Counted from the first letter of the stretch, positions 25,653 through 35,000 are shown. The stretch is DNA of 64,000 bases from JBGVSA01 sp049840475 (GCA_049840475.1 JASGKX010000001.1:248001-312000), one strand, 5' to 3'. The notes: generated by a model not told the origin, from the letters alone. Translations and numbers: made by a program.

Positions 25653-25749
25653 GGCATAGCACCCCTTTCCTAGAATCGGCTCGCTGCTGACGATTTCACG
25701 CGAGATTCGCACAGCGGAATTTCCACCGATCTCACAGAAGGGTTTTGTC

Positions 25750-26583
25750 ATGACTTTCAAGAAAACGCTGTGCATTGCTGCGGCACTGGCGTCGGTTTCC
25801 ACGGTTGCGTCGGCCGCCGACTGGAGCGATACATCGATCAGCTATCGCTACGGCAGCAAGTTCTCCGAGCCCGGCATCGACAAGGACGTGTCCAAGGACA
25901 TCATTGGCCTGACGCACGTTGATGGCTTCAAGTACGGCAGCAACTTCTTCAATGTGGACGTCCTGATTTCCGACCACAACGACCCGCAGGCCGATGGCAC
26001 CAGCGGTGCGCAGGAAATCTATCTGGTGTATGCCAATCAACTGCACTTCACCAAGGTCACCGGCAAGAAGCTCGACCTGGGCGTCGTCAAGGATTTTGCC
26101 TGGAGCACGGGCTTCGACCTCAGCTCGAAGAACACAGCCTTCGCGCCGAAGGTGCGTAAGTTCATCACCGGCCCGGTGGTCAAGTTCGGCTTTCCGTTTG
26201 GCTGGGCCGACCTTGGCCTGATGTACTACAAGGAGAAGAACCACAACGGTATCGTCGGTGTGAATGTGGACTTCCAGTCGACCTACCGCATCGCCGCCGC
26301 CTGGGGGTTCAACTTCCAGGCCGGCCCCGTGCCGCTGGAACTGAACGGCTTCTTCAACTACACCGGGGAGAAGGGCAAGGACGGTTTCGGCGTCGACACC
26401 AAGCCCGAAACGTGGACGGACATCTTCCTGATGGTCGACGTCGGCCAGATTGCAGGACTGGGCAAGCACACGCTGCTCGTCGGGCCGGGTTATGAGTACG
26501 TGAAGAACAAGTTCGGCTCCTCGCCGCCGACCGCCGGGACCAAGACCAGCACGGCCATGATCAAGGGTGAGTGGCACTTCTGA
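25750..26583 (+). CDS. Tsx-like outer-membrane channel protein
   Basis: 277 residues with a signal peptide (MTFKKTLCIAAALASVSTVASA) and mature start ADWSDTSISYRYGSKFSEPG. Alternating strands, the GFKYGSNFFNVDVLISDHND segment and the C-terminal phenylalanine in KGEWHF fit the nucleoside-specific channel family (Channel_Tsx), which forms 12-stranded outer-membrane barrels. Substrate specificity is not certain; annotated relatives are often just called outer envelope protein. Monocistronic, with a strong terminator and a structured upstream region. Confidence 0.85.
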   Translation: MTFKKTLCIAAALASVSTVASAADWSDTSISYRYGSKFSEPGIDKDVSKDIIGLTHVDGFKYGSNFFNVDVLISDHNDPQADGTSGAQEIYLVYANQLHFTKVTGKKLDLGVVKDFAWSTGFDLSSKNTAFAPKVRKFITGPVVKFGFPFGWADLGLMYYKEKNHNGIVGVNVDFQSTYRIAAAWGFNFQAGPVPLELNGFFNYTGEKGKDGFGVDTKPETWTDIFLMVDVGQIAGLGKHTLLVGPGYEYVKNKFGSSPPTAGTKTSTAMIKGEWHF

Positions 26584-26604
26584 CCGTCTCTGACGCTCTG
26601 ATCG

Positions 26605-26641
26605 CGAAAGACAAGGGGCGCTCGGGCGCCCCTTGTCTTTC
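26605..26641 (+). terminator. Rho-independent terminator of the Tsx-like gene
   Basis: A long stem AAAGACAAGGGGCG / CGCCCCTTGTCTTT with a TCGG-type loop lies about 25 bases after the stop codon and ends in T's. Confidence 0.9.
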
Positions 26642-26755
26642 TCGCCGCTTGCGATGGACTGGCGCGCTCATTGCTTAGCGGATTGGTGCAAGAGGCTTGC
26701 ATGTGGTCGCCCTGTGCGTCTGCAATATGCCCCTCAAGAAAAATACTGAACGAAT

Positions 26756-27625
26756 ATGTCCGCGCCGCTTCCGCACCCACTGCCCGCAGCCCCGGCCCAA
26801 ACGCACGCCGAAGGCTGGCGCGCCCGTTTAACGCTGGACTTTGAACGACGCCAGTCACGCAGCGTCCTCGCGCGCCGCCTGCACGACGGCCCGCTGGTCG
26901 TGCAGAAACCCCTCTACCCCGAAGGCGACGACATCTGCCACGCGGTGCTGGTCCACCCACCGGGCGGCATCGTCAGCGGCGATCAATTGCGCATCGACAT
27001 CACCGCGCGCTCGGGTGCCCACGCACTCATCACCACGCCGGGCGCGACCAAGTGGTATCGCAGCCTCGGCCCCACCTCATCGCAGACCGTGAACATCGCC
27101 GTCGACGCGGATGCCGTTGTCGAGTGGCTACCGCAGGAGAACATCGTTTTCGACGCCGCGCACGCAACAATGCGCACGCATCTAGCGCTGGCGGGGAACG
27201 CACGCTTGATGGGTTGGGAGATCACCTGCTTGGGACGGCAGGCATCAGGTGAGCGCTTCGCACGCGGCGAACTCGCGCAATCGATCGAGCTGAGTGTCGA
27301 TGGCGAACTGGCCTGGCACGAACGCATGCGCTTGAGCGGCGACGACGCACTCATGCGTTCGCCAGCCGGACTTGCCGGCAGCACCGTATTTGGCACGATG
27401 TGGTTGGCCGGCTGCGCGCCGGATCGCAATTTGCTTGAACGCCTGCGCAAGCCGGTCTTCGCACATGGGGCCGCCGCCACAACCGCGTTGCCGCGCGTCA
27501 CGCTGGTCCGCGCCATGTCGAATTCGAGCGAAGCGCTGCGCGCCTACTTCGCCACGCTGTGGGAGTGTGCCCGCCCCCATTGGCTGCAACGTGCCGCGCG
27601 CCGCCCCCGCATCTGGGCGACCTGA
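26756..27625 (+). CDS. ureD: Urease accessory protein UreD
   Basis: 289 residues. UreD forms the UreD-UreF-UreG chaperone complex that carries nickel into apo-urease. Family marks are LHDGPLVVQKPLYPEGD, CHAVLVHPPGGIVSGDQL, HALITTPGATKWYRS and VEWLPQENIVFDAA. It is the first gene of the eight-gene operon ureDAJBCEFG. A leading ATG at 26756 after AAATACTGAACGAAT has no strong ribosome site. Confidence 0.95.
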   Translation: MSAPLPHPLPAAPAQTHAEGWRARLTLDFERRQSRSVLARRLHDGPLVVQKPLYPEGDDICHAVLVHPPGGIVSGDQLRIDITARSGAHALITTPGATKWYRSLGPTSSQTVNIAVDADAVVEWLPQENIVFDAAHATMRTHLALAGNARLMGWEITCLGRQASGERFARGELAQSIELSVDGELAWHERMRLSGDDALMRSPAGLAGSTVFGTMWLAGCAPDRNLLERLRKPVFAHGAAATTALPRVTLVRAMSNSSEALRAYFATLWECARPHWLQRAARRPRIWAT

Positions 27626-27664
27626 ACACCCAATGACATTTGGATTGACCGCTGGAGAGACTGC

Positions 27665-27967
27665 ATGGAACTGACACCACGCGAAAAAGACAAGCTGCTG
27701 ATCTTCACCGCCGCCCTGCTCGCCGAACGGCGCCGCGCGCGTGGCCTCAAGCTCAACTACCCGGAAGCGGTGGCGTACATCACCGCCGCCATCATGGAAG
27801 GCGCGCGCGATGGTCGCCGCGTGGCCGACCTGATGAGCTACGGCACGACCCTGCTCACACGTGACGATGTCATGGATGGCGTGGCGGAGATGATCCCCGA
27901 GATCCAGGTTGAAGCCACCTTTCCCGATGGCACGAAGCTGGTCACCGTCCATCACCCCATTATCTGA
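27665..27967 (+). CDS. ureA: Urease gamma subunit
   Basis: 100 residues, full length for the three-subunit bacterial urease. MELTPREKDKLLIFTAALLAERRRARGLKLNYPEAVA and TRDDVMDGVAEMI are diagnostic. GGAGAGACTGC precedes the ATG. It assembles with UreB and UreC into the (ABC)3 enzyme. Confidence 0.97.
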   Translation: MELTPREKDKLLIFTAALLAERRRARGLKLNYPEAVAYITAAIMEGARDGRRVADLMSYGTTLLTRDDVMDGVAEMIPEIQVEATFPDGTKLVTVHHPII

Positions 27968-28019
27968 ACCTCGCCTGCAACACCGCGTGTCTGGCAGGCC
28001 CATCATCAGGAGAATCAAT

Positions 28020-28619
28020 ATGGCTTTCCCCCGTATCGGCAAGACCCTTCTTGGCACCGCCGCATTGGTGCTGCCCGGCCTGGCGCTGGCACACACCGGC
28101 GCCGACGGCGGCGCACATCACCTGGCGGGCTTCAGCGAAGGCTTCGCCCACCCGTTCACCGGCATGGACCACCTTGCCGCGATGGTGGCGGTCGGCATCT
28201 GGAGCGCGATGACCACGCGTCGCGTATGGGTCGCGCCATTGTCTTTCGCCAGCTTGCTGCTGGTCGGCGCGGTGATGGGCATCGCAGGCGTGGCACTGCC
28301 TGCCGTTGAACCGATGATTGCAGCTTCGCTACTGGTACTGGGCTTGCTCGTCGCCACTCGCGCCAGCCTGCCCGCGGGTGCGGGAGCATTGCTGGCGGGC
28401 GGCTTCGCGCTGTTCCATGGCCTGGCGCACGGCACGGAGCTGGCCGCCGCGCATAGCGTGGCCGGCGCGCTCGCCGGCATGGTGCTGGGCACCGCCCTGC
28501 TGCACGTCACGGGCATTGCCATCGGCCACACGATGATGCGTGCCAGTGCATGGTGGCCGCGCGTGCTGGGCGGCGGCGTAGCGCTGCTCGGTGCCGGCTT
28601 CCTCGCTGGCGTGATGTGA
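28020..28619 (+). CDS. ureJ: HupE/UreJ family nickel permease
   Basis: 199 residues, signal-like start (LLGTAALVLPGLALAH) and about six hydrophobic helices. The family signature HPFTGMDHLAAMVAVGIWS carries the conserved His and Asp of the nickel-binding motif (HPxxGxDHxxxM). Its place between ureA and ureB, with AGGAGAATCAAT before the ATG, indicates nickel supply for urease. Cobalt transport cannot be excluded from sequence. Confidence 0.92.
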   Translation: MAFPRIGKTLLGTAALVLPGLALAHTGADGGAHHLAGFSEGFAHPFTGMDHLAAMVAVGIWSAMTTRRVWVAPLSFASLLLVGAVMGIAGVALPAVEPMIAASLLVLGLLVATRASLPAGAGALLAGGFALFHGLAHGTELAAAHSVAGALAGMVLGTALLHVTGIAIGHTMMRASAWWPRVLGGGVALLGAGFLAGVM

Positions 28620-28629
28620 GGTCTGCTCC

Positions 28630-28935
28630 ATGACACCCGGAGAAATCATCACCGATGACGGTGACATCGAGATCAACGTCGGTTATCGCACGTTGACGCT
28701 TACCGTCGAAAACGCAGGCGACCGCCCGATCCAGGTCGGTTCGCACTACCACTTTGCCGAAACCAACGAAGCGCTGCGCTTCGATCGCGAAGCCGCGCGC
28801 GGCATGCGGCTGAACATCGCATCCGGCACCGCCGTGCGCTTCGAGCCCGGCCAGAGCCGCACCGTTGAACTCGTCGACTATGCCGGCGACCGCGTGGTGT
28901 ACGGCTTCCGTGGCCTTGTGCAAGGTCGTCTCTGA
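28630..28935 (+). CDS. ureB: Urease beta subunit
   Basis: 101 residues starting MTPGEIITDDGDIEINVG, with PIQVGSHYHFAETN and the RFEPGQSRTVELVDYAG strand, all conserved in UreB. It starts 10 bases after ureJ and lies 14 bases before ureC. Confidence 0.97.
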   Translation: MTPGEIITDDGDIEINVGYRTLTLTVENAGDRPIQVGSHYHFAETNEALRFDREAARGMRLNIASGTAVRFEPGQSRTVELVDYAGDRVVYGFRGLVQGRL

Positions 28936-28949
28936 GAAAAGGCACAGTA

Positions 28950-30650
28950 ATGGCAAACATTTCCAGACGCGCCTACGCCGAGATGTTCGGCCCGACAACG
29001 GGCGATCGCGTGCGCTTGGCCGACACCGGGCTGTTCGTGGAAGTCGAACGCGACTTCACGATCTACGGCGAAGAGGTCAAGTTCGGCGGCGGCAAGGTCA
29101 TCCGCGACGGCATGGGGCAGAGCCAACGTGTTTCGGCCGAGGTTGCCGACACGGTCATCACCAACGCGCTGATCATCGACCACTGGGGCATCGTGAAAGC
29201 GGACATCGGCATCAAGGCCGGGCGCATCAGTGGCATCGGCAAGGCCGGCAACCCCGACGTGCAACCTGCCGTGACGATTCCCATTGGCGCGGGCACCGAA
29301 ATCATTGCCGGCGAAGGCATGATCATCACCGCCGGCGGCATCGACACGCACATTCACTTCATCTGCCCGCAGCAGATCGAAGAAGCGCTCATGAGCGGCG
29401 TGACGACCATGATCGGCGGCGGCACGGGCCCGGCCACGGGCACCTTCGCCACGACATGCACGCCTGGCCCGTGGCACATCCACCGCATGCTGGAAGCAGC
29501 CGAAGCATTCCCGATGAATCTCGGCTTTCTCGGCAAAGGGAACGTCAGCCTGCCCGACCCGCTGCGCGAGCAATGCGAAGCCGGCGCCATCGGCCTGAAG
29601 CTGCATGAAGACTGGGGCTCGACGCCAGCGGCGATCGACAACTGCCTGTCGGTGGCCGAAGAGCATGACGTACAGGTCGCGATCCACACCGATACGCTCA
29701 ATGAGTCGGGCTTTGTCGAAGCCACCATCGACGCCTTCAAGGGTCGCACGATTCATAGCTTTCACACCGAAGGCGCAGGCGGCGGGCACGCACCCGACAT
29801 CCTGCGCGTGGTGGGCGAGGCCAACGTGCTGCCGTCGTCCACCAACCCGACGCGCCCCTACACCGTCAACACGCTCGACGAACACCTCGACATGCTGATG
29901 GTGTGCCACCACCTCGATCCGGCTATCGCAGAGGACATTGCGTTCGCCGAATCGCGCATCCGCCGCGAAACAATCGCCGCAGAAGACATCCTCCATGACC
30001 TCGGTGCGATCAGCATGTACTCGAGCGATTCGCAGGCCATGGGCCGCGTGGGCGAAGTGATCCTGCGTTGCTGGCAGACCGCGCACAAAATGAAGGCGCA
30101 GCGCGGCGCACTGCCGGGCGATACGGCTCGTGCGGACAATGCGCGCATCAAGCGCTACATCGCCAAGTACACGATCAATCCGGCCATCGCGCACGGCATC
30201 GGCCACGTGGTGGGATCGATCGAAGTCGGCAAGCTCGCCGACCTCGTGGTGTGGCGCCCGGCGTTCTTTGGCGTGAAGCCGTCGCTCATCATCAAGGGCG
30301 GCATGATCGCGGCCGCCGCGATGGGCGACGCGAACGCATCGATCCCGACGCCGCAGCCGGTACATTACCGTCCCATGTTCGGCTCTTTCGGCAAAGCGCT
30401 GAAGACATCCTTGACGTTCGTGTCGCAAGCCGCGTTGAAGAATCCGCAGGTCGCCGACCTTGGACTCACGCGACCGCTCGAAGCCGTACGCGACATCCGC
30501 AGCGTGAAGAAAGCGCACATGATCCACAACGACTACGCGCCGAAGCTGACCGTCGACCCCGAAACCTATGAAGTACGCGCCGACGGCGACCTGCTCACCT
30601 GCGAGCCTGCTGTCGAACTGCCCATGGCGCAGCGCTATTTCCTGTTCTGA
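28950..30650 (+). CDS. ureC: Urease alpha (catalytic) subunit
   Basis: 566 residues, the normal length. It hydrolyses urea to ammonia and carbamate using two nickel ions. Active-site residues are in their standard positions: His134 and His136 in THIHF, carbamylated Lys217 in GLKLHEDWG, and the flap Cys319-His320 in MVCHHLD. The SSDSQAMGRVGE segment carries the conserved nickel-ligand aspartate. Nothing suggests inactivation. Confidence 0.98.
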   Translation: MANISRRAYAEMFGPTTGDRVRLADTGLFVEVERDFTIYGEEVKFGGGKVIRDGMGQSQRVSAEVADTVITNALIIDHWGIVKADIGIKAGRISGIGKAGNPDVQPAVTIPIGAGTEIIAGEGMIITAGGIDTHIHFICPQQIEEALMSGVTTMIGGGTGPATGTFATTCTPGPWHIHRMLEAAEAFPMNLGFLGKGNVSLPDPLREQCEAGAIGLKLHEDWGSTPAAIDNCLSVAEEHDVQVAIHTDTLNESGFVEATIDAFKGRTIHSFHTEGAGGGHAPDILRVVGEANVLPSSTNPTRPYTVNTLDEHLDMLMVCHHLDPAIAEDIAFAESRIRRETIAAEDILHDLGAISMYSSDSQAMGRVGEVILRCWQTAHKMKAQRGALPGDTARADNARIKRYIAKYTINPAIAHGIGHVVGSIEVGKLADLVVWRPAFFGVKPSLIIKGGMIAAAAMGDANASIPTPQPVHYRPMFGSFGKALKTSLTFVSQAALKNPQVADLGLTRPLEAVRDIRSVKKAHMIHNDYAPKLTVDPETYEVRADGDLLTCEPAVELPMAQRYFLF

Positions 30651-30668
30651 CCGGATACCACCAACGAC

Positions 30669-31154
30669 ATGCTTCTCATCGAAAAGCTCTACCACGGCGA
30701 CGCTCCCGCCACCGACGCGTTGGTGCTCGATTTCGACGCGCGCACCAAGAGCCGGCTTCGCACCAGGCTGGCTTCCGGCGAAGAGGTCGGCCTGTTTCTG
30801 CCGCGCGGCACGATCTTGCGCGGTGGCGACAAACTCGAAGGGTCGGATGGTCGTATCGTGGCCGTACAGTCCGCGCCAGAACAGTTGCTCGAAGCGCGTT
30901 GTGCCGATGCGCGGGAACTCGCACGCGCGGCGTACCACCTTGGCAACCGCCACGTTGCGGTAGAGGTGGGCGACGGGTGGCTGCGCATCCAGGCCGACCA
31001 CGTGCTCGAAACCATGCTGCGCGGGCTCAAGGCGAAGGTCGCAAATCTCTCTGCGCCTTTCGAGCCTGAAGCGGGCGCCTACGCGCCGGGCCATCATCAC
31101 AGCGAGCGTGGCGCCACCGAGGCAAAGATCCATGTCATGGGCGGCAAGGGCTGA
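30669..31154 (+). CDS. ureE: Urease accessory metallochaperone UreE
   Basis: 161 residues: N-terminal peptide-binding-like domain (LDFDARTKSRLRTRLASGEEVGLFLPRGTILRGGD) and C-terminal metal-binding domain with YHLGNRHVAVEV. The tail carries a short GHHHSE cluster rather than the long His-rich tail of Klebsiella UreE, so nickel storage capacity is limited. It delivers nickel to UreG. Confidence 0.95.
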   Translation: MLLIEKLYHGDAPATDALVLDFDARTKSRLRTRLASGEEVGLFLPRGTILRGGDKLEGSDGRIVAVQSAPEQLLEARCADARELARAAYHLGNRHVAVEVGDGWLRIQADHVLETMLRGLKAKVANLSAPFEPEAGAYAPGHHHSERGATEAKIHVMGGKG

Positions 31155-31155
31155 C

Positions 31156-31842
31156 ATGCCGACGCCATCGCTTGCGCTGTCGCGACTACTGCATCTGGCA
31201 AGCCCCGCGCTGCCGGTCGGAGCGTTCTCGTATTCGCAGGGACTGGAGTGGGCCGTCGAATGCGGACAAGTGAGCGATGCGGCGCAGGCCGAGCGCTGGA
31301 TCGGTGACGTTCTCCGGCTGGTGATCGTACGTTGCGAGGGGCCTGCACTGGTGCAACTCATGCGCGCCTGGCGCGCGGGCAACCATGCAGACGTGCTGGC
31401 GCTCAACGCCGGCTTCATCGCCACGCGCGAGACGGCGGAGCTACGCGCAGAGACCGTTCAGATGGGGTATTCGCTGGCGCGGCTGCTACGCGACATCGGA
31501 GACATGCCGGACGCGGTGCGCGACACGCTGGCCGAGCCACGCGAAATGGCTTTCCCTACGGCGTGGGCTGCAGCCGCAGCGTGCTGGCGCCTTGATGAGG
31601 CAGACGCCGTCAACGCCTACCTGTGGGCCTGGCTGGAGAACCAGACCATGGCCGCCATCAAGTTGGTTCCGCTCGGACAGACAGCCGGCCAGAAGATGCT
31701 TCTGGCATTGTCCGAAGAACTGCCCGCACTGACCGGCGAGGTGCTTGACCGCGCGGAAGGCGAATGGGAGAACTTCGCGCCAGCACAGACAATCGCGTGC
31801 GGACTGCACGAAACCCAATACACCCGACTCTTCAGATCATGA
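31156..31842 (+). CDS. ureF: Urease accessory protein UreF
   Basis: 228 residues with RLLHLASPALPVGAFSYSQGLEWAVE, AFPTAWAAAAACWRL and VKLVPLGQTAGQ-like KLVPLGQTAGQKML, the UreF signature segments. The ATG at 31156 follows the ureE stop by one base, and its own stop overlaps the ureG start. It bridges UreD and UreG in the activation complex. Confidence 0.95.
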   Translation: MPTPSLALSRLLHLASPALPVGAFSYSQGLEWAVECGQVSDAAQAERWIGDVLRLVIVRCEGPALVQLMRAWRAGNHADVLALNAGFIATRETAELRAETVQMGYSLARLLRDIGDMPDAVRDTLAEPREMAFPTAWAAAAACWRLDEADAVNAYLWAWLENQTMAAIKLVPLGQTAGQKMLLALSEELPALTGEVLDRAEGEWENFAPAQTIACGLHETQYTRLFRS

Positions 31843-32462
31843 ACATGCAAACATCATCCCAACCCCTGCGCGTCGGCATCGGTGGCCCGGTCGGTTCGGG
31901 CAAGACGGCGCTCACGCTCGAACTGTGCCGCGCGCTGCGCGGCAAGTACAACATCGCCGTGGTCACCAACGACATCTACACGGCGGAAGACGCGCAGTTT
32001 CTGGTGCGCAACGAAGCACTGGAACCGGACCGCATTCTGGGCGTGGAAACCGGCGGCTGCCCGCACACGGCAATCCGCGAAGACGCCTCGATCAACCTCG
32101 AAGCGGTCGATCGCTTGAACCGTGCATTCCCGGGGCTGGAGATCATCTTCGTGGAGTCCGGCGGCGACAACCTTGCGGCGACCTTCTCACCCGAATTGTC
32201 AGACCTCACGCTGTACGTGATCGACGTATCGGCCGGCGACAAGATTCCACGCAAGGGCGGCCCCGGCATCACCAAAAGCGACCTGCTGGTCATCAACAAG
32301 ATCGACCTTGCGCCGATGGTGGGGGCCTCGCTCGAAGTCATGGACCGCGACGCACGCAAGATGCGTGGCGAGCGCCCGTTTGTCTTCAGCAACCTCAAGA
32401 CGGGCCAGGGGCTGGCCGAGATAATCGCCTTTATTGAAAAGCAAGGACTGATGCAAGGCTGA
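31839..32462 (+). CDS. ureG: Urease accessory GTPase UreG
   Basis: 207 residues, a SIMIBI GTPase. P-loop GGPVGSGKTALT, the metal-binding GGCPHTAIREDASIN with its CPH motif, ESGGDN (Walker B region) and NKIDLAP (base recognition) are all intact. The start ATG overlaps the ureF stop (ATGA). It is the last gene of the operon; I see no clear terminator in the 256 bases after it. Confidence 0.97.
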   Translation: MNMQTSSQPLRVGIGGPVGSGKTALTLELCRALRGKYNIAVVTNDIYTAEDAQFLVRNEALEPDRILGVETGGCPHTAIREDASINLEAVDRLNRAFPGLEIIFVESGGDNLAATFSPELSDLTLYVIDVSAGDKIPRKGGPGITKSDLLVINKIDLAPMVGASLEVMDRDARKMRGERPFVFSNLKTGQGLAEIIAFIEKQGLMQG

Positions 32463-32718
32463 CTGCCAAGGATCAAGCCCCCCACCCTGCAGGCTGACGA
32501 CCCGCAGGCACTGGACTATGTTGAAAGCGCGACCGGTGGCGGCGCGCTGCGGCCAGAACGACGGCTGACAACCCAATGGTCCCGCGCTTAGCGCATTCCG
32601 CACCGCCTCCTCTCTCGGCCCCACACGCCACACACCGGCCGCTTTCATAACACTCTCCCGATCCTGGCGCGCCCCATGTGCGCCGGGATCGCCTTCCCCA
32701 AAAAGCGAGGAGACACCC

Positions 32719-33732
32719 ATGAAGGCAATGGTCGTAGAGAAATTCGGTACACCACTCGTCCTGCGTGACATGCCTGAGCCGCAATTGCGCGGCCCGTACG
32801 ACGTGATCGTCAAAATCCACGCCTGCGGCGTCTGCCACACCGACCTGCACGCCGCGCACGGCGACTGGCCCGTCAAGCCGAAACTGCCGCTGATCCCAGG
32901 ACACGAAGGCGTGGGCGTGGTAGAGAAAGTCGGCGAACTGGTCACGCACCTTCAAGTGGGCGACCGCGTCGGCGTACCGTGGCTGCACTCAGCGTGCGGC
33001 CTGTGCGATCCTTGCCTGTCGGGTTGGGAGACACTTTGTGCGCACCAGCACATGACCGGCTACAGCGTTGACGGCAGCTATGCGGAAAAGGTCGTTGCCG
33101 ACGGGCGCTTCGTCGGCAAGATCCCGGACGCGCTGGACTTCGCTGCCGTAAGCCCGCACTTCTGCGCCGGCGTGACGACCTACAAGGCTGTGAAAGTGGG
33201 CGGCGCAGCACCGGACAAGACCGTACTGATTTCGGGCCTGGGGGGACTTGGCCACATGGCGCTGCAATACGCAAAGGTCGCCGGGGCGACGACCTTTGCT
33301 GTCAACGTGCAGGAGCATTCGCTTGAATTGGCAAAGCGGCTTGGCGCTGATGAAGTCATCAACGCCGCGTCGCAAGATGTCGCCAAGACAGCGCACAAGC
33401 TCGGCGGCGCCGACATCGTGATTGCAACGGCCGTGTCGGCCAAGGCCTTCCGCGCGTCGTTCGACGCGCTCAAGCCGGGCGGTAAACTGGTCATCGTCGG
33501 TCTGCCACCAGAAGAAATGCCGATCCCTGTGTTCGAACTCGTACTGCAAGGGAAGAGCGTGATCGGCTCCATCGTCGGCACGCGCAAAGACCTTGAAGAG
33601 ACCCTGGACCTTGCTGCTCGCGGACTGGTGACGTGCAATTACGCGGTCGAACCACTCGAAGCGGTCAATGACATTTTCGGCCGCATGCAGGCCGGCAAGA
33701 TCGACGGCCGGATGGTGTTGCAGATCGCCTGA
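32719..33732 (+). CDS. adhP: Zinc-dependent alcohol dehydrogenase, AdhP type
   Basis: 337 residues of the medium-chain dehydrogenase family. Catalytic zinc ligands are in CGVCHTDLHAAHGDW and GHEGVG; the structural zinc lobe is CGLCDPCLSGWETLC; the NAD-binding turn is SGLGGLGHMALQYAK. It interconverts primary alcohols such as ethanol and aldehydes. AGCGAGGAGACACCC before the ATG is a strong ribosome site. It stands alone between urease and the shared terminator. Confidence 0.94.
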   Translation: MKAMVVEKFGTPLVLRDMPEPQLRGPYDVIVKIHACGVCHTDLHAAHGDWPVKPKLPLIPGHEGVGVVEKVGELVTHLQVGDRVGVPWLHSACGLCDPCLSGWETLCAHQHMTGYSVDGSYAEKVVADGRFVGKIPDALDFAAVSPHFCAGVTTYKAVKVGGAAPDKTVLISGLGGLGHMALQYAKVAGATTFAVNVQEHSLELAKRLGADEVINAASQDVAKTAHKLGGADIVIATAVSAKAFRASFDALKPGGKLVIVGLPPEEMPIPVFELVLQGKSVIGSIVGTRKDLEETLDLAARGLVTCNYAVEPLEAVNDIFGRMQAGKIDGRMVLQIA

Positions 33733-33740
33733 AGGACGTC

Positions 33741-33787
33741 AAAAAAAGAAAGCCGCGCACTCCGTAAAGAGGCGCGGCTTTTCTTTT
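33741..33787. terminator. Bidirectional terminator between adhP and pldA
   Basis: Stem GCCGCGC (33752-33758) / GCGCGGC (33772-33778) is flanked by AAAAAAAGAAA on the left and TTTTCTTTT on the right, so it can end transcripts from both convergent genes. Confidence 0.88.
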
Positions 33788-33810
33788 GGATGCCACCAAA
33801 CCGCTGCCCG

Positions 33811-34854
33811 TTACCAGTCCGTCAGTTGCAGCCCGATGCCAATCGAATTCTGCAGGACGTTGTAGTCGATCAGGCTCTCGCCGTAGCCGTAGAACCACTG
33901 TGCATAACCCTTGAAGTGGCTGAACAACGGGAAGCTCCAGCCAAGCTGGATGGCACCACGGTTTTGGCTGGGGCCGCGCAGGTTGTTGCGGATCATCATG
34001 TCGATGGTATGGCCGTTGCCGAAACGGTAGATGCCGGTGACATCGAAGTTGCCCATGTAGGCTTCGATGTCGGGGTTGTCGTCGTCGCTGGCTTTTTCCG
34101 GAACGCGCCACCAGGGACGGATGCCAAGGGCGAACTTTTCACCATAGTCGAGCGCAATCAAACCGAAGATACGGTTCCAGCTGCGCGAGAGGTCCCCGCC
34201 TCGACCGTTCGACTGGTGGTTGTAGCCCAACGCCACACTCCGCGCGCGCAGACCGAAGACGTTGAAGTCCACGCCTGTCGACAGCCAGGTTTCGGGTTCG
34301 TGGTTGGTTTCGCGGAACGGCGACGAGAGCTTCTTGTTGTAGACCTGCCAGAACGCGCGTTCGGTATAGGCGGCGTACCAGTCCACCTTGTTGTCGAACA
34401 GGCCCAGCGCCAGCGGCGCCTTCAGGCTGATCTGGAATTTGGTTTCAACCTTTTTGGCATCGCCATCCTGCGCGTCCACTGCCGAACCGAACACTTCTGA
34501 ATTCGGGCGATGATCGCTGTATGACGCCACCAGCAGATAGTTGGGACGGTGCGCGGTGATGGCGTAGCGGTTGACGTTGGCCTGCGCTTCTTCTTTGCGG
34601 CGCTCAGTGATGAACGAGTCCTCCGCTGGCGACTGAGCCTGCTCGACCGGCGTGGCCGGCATGATCGTGGCGCCCGGCGTGGCCGCGGTCGGCGCGATTT
34701 CTTCGCAGGCTGCCTTGATCTGCGCCACCGTCACGCCTGGGTCCGCGCGATTGATTTTCTCGAGCAGGCATTTGTCGCGTGCCTCATCGGCCATCGCGGG
34801 GAATGCCGCAAATGCGGCGAGGAAAGCAAGGACCAGCAATGGAGCCTTGGGCAT
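33811..34854 (-). CDS. pldA: Outer-membrane phospholipase A (PldA/OMPLA)
   Basis: 347 residues with a signal peptide (MPKAPLLVLAFLAAFAAFPAMA) and a 12-strand barrel domain. The catalytic triad region YNHQSNGRGGDLSRSWNRIF supplies His213, Ser215 and Asn227, with the same +2 and +12 spacing as E. coli His142/Ser144/Asn156. It removes phospholipids that reach the outer leaflet. An N-terminal extension of about 80 residues (ANVNRY precedes the barrel) is longer than in E. coli and has two cysteine pairs. The ATG at 34854 has AGGAG eight bases before it. Confidence 0.93.
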   Translation of the reverse strand: MPKAPLLVLAFLAAFAAFPAMADEARDKCLLEKINRADPGVTVAQIKAACEEIAPTAATPGATIMPATPVEQAQSPAEDSFITERRKEEAQANVNRYAITAHRPNYLLVASYSDHRPNSEVFGSAVDAQDGDAKKVETKFQISLKAPLALGLFDNKVDWYAAYTERAFWQVYNKKLSSPFRETNHEPETWLSTGVDFNVFGLRARSVALGYNHQSNGRGGDLSRSWNRIFGLIALDYGEKFALGIRPWWRVPEKASDDDNPDIEAYMGNFDVTGIYRFGNGHTIDMMIRNNLRGPSQNRGAIQLGWSFPLFSHFKGYAQWFYGYGESLIDYNVLQNSIGIGLQLTDW

Positions 34855-34925
34855 GCAGCGTTCTCCTGTCGCGCGCCTCCAGCGCGAGCGACACACGAAT
34901 CTTTTTAGGGGATGTAGACGCCAAA

Positions 34926-34954
34926 GGGCGTCCGGACTATGCGTCCGGACGCCC
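34926..34954 (-). terminator. Terminator of the pst operon
   Basis: A perfect 12-base-pair stem GGGCGTCCGGAC / GTCCGGACGCCC with a five-base loop lies about 46 bases past the pstB stop; on the minus strand it is followed by a short TTT. Confidence 0.7.
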
Positions 34955-35000
34955 TCCGGTGTGCGGGCGAATGTTAGCGCGAAACCCGCGTGAGGCGCTG

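Larger units (their letters stand above)
25349..25749. other. Non-coding region upstream of the Tsx-like gene
   Basis: Four hundred bases with no credible gene. The left part holds a GC-only hairpin (GCGCGCGCC with GGCGCGCGC, about 25370-25407) after fkpA that lacks a T-run. The right part, from about 25560, is AT-richer and carries repeated GCCATAT-type half sites arranged as dyads, listed separately. Confidence 0.6.

Noticed and set aside
28878..31424. An 848-codon minus-strand frame across ureC and ureE
   Set aside because: Coding shadow of the urease genes; the plus-strand proteins have complete active-site motifs.
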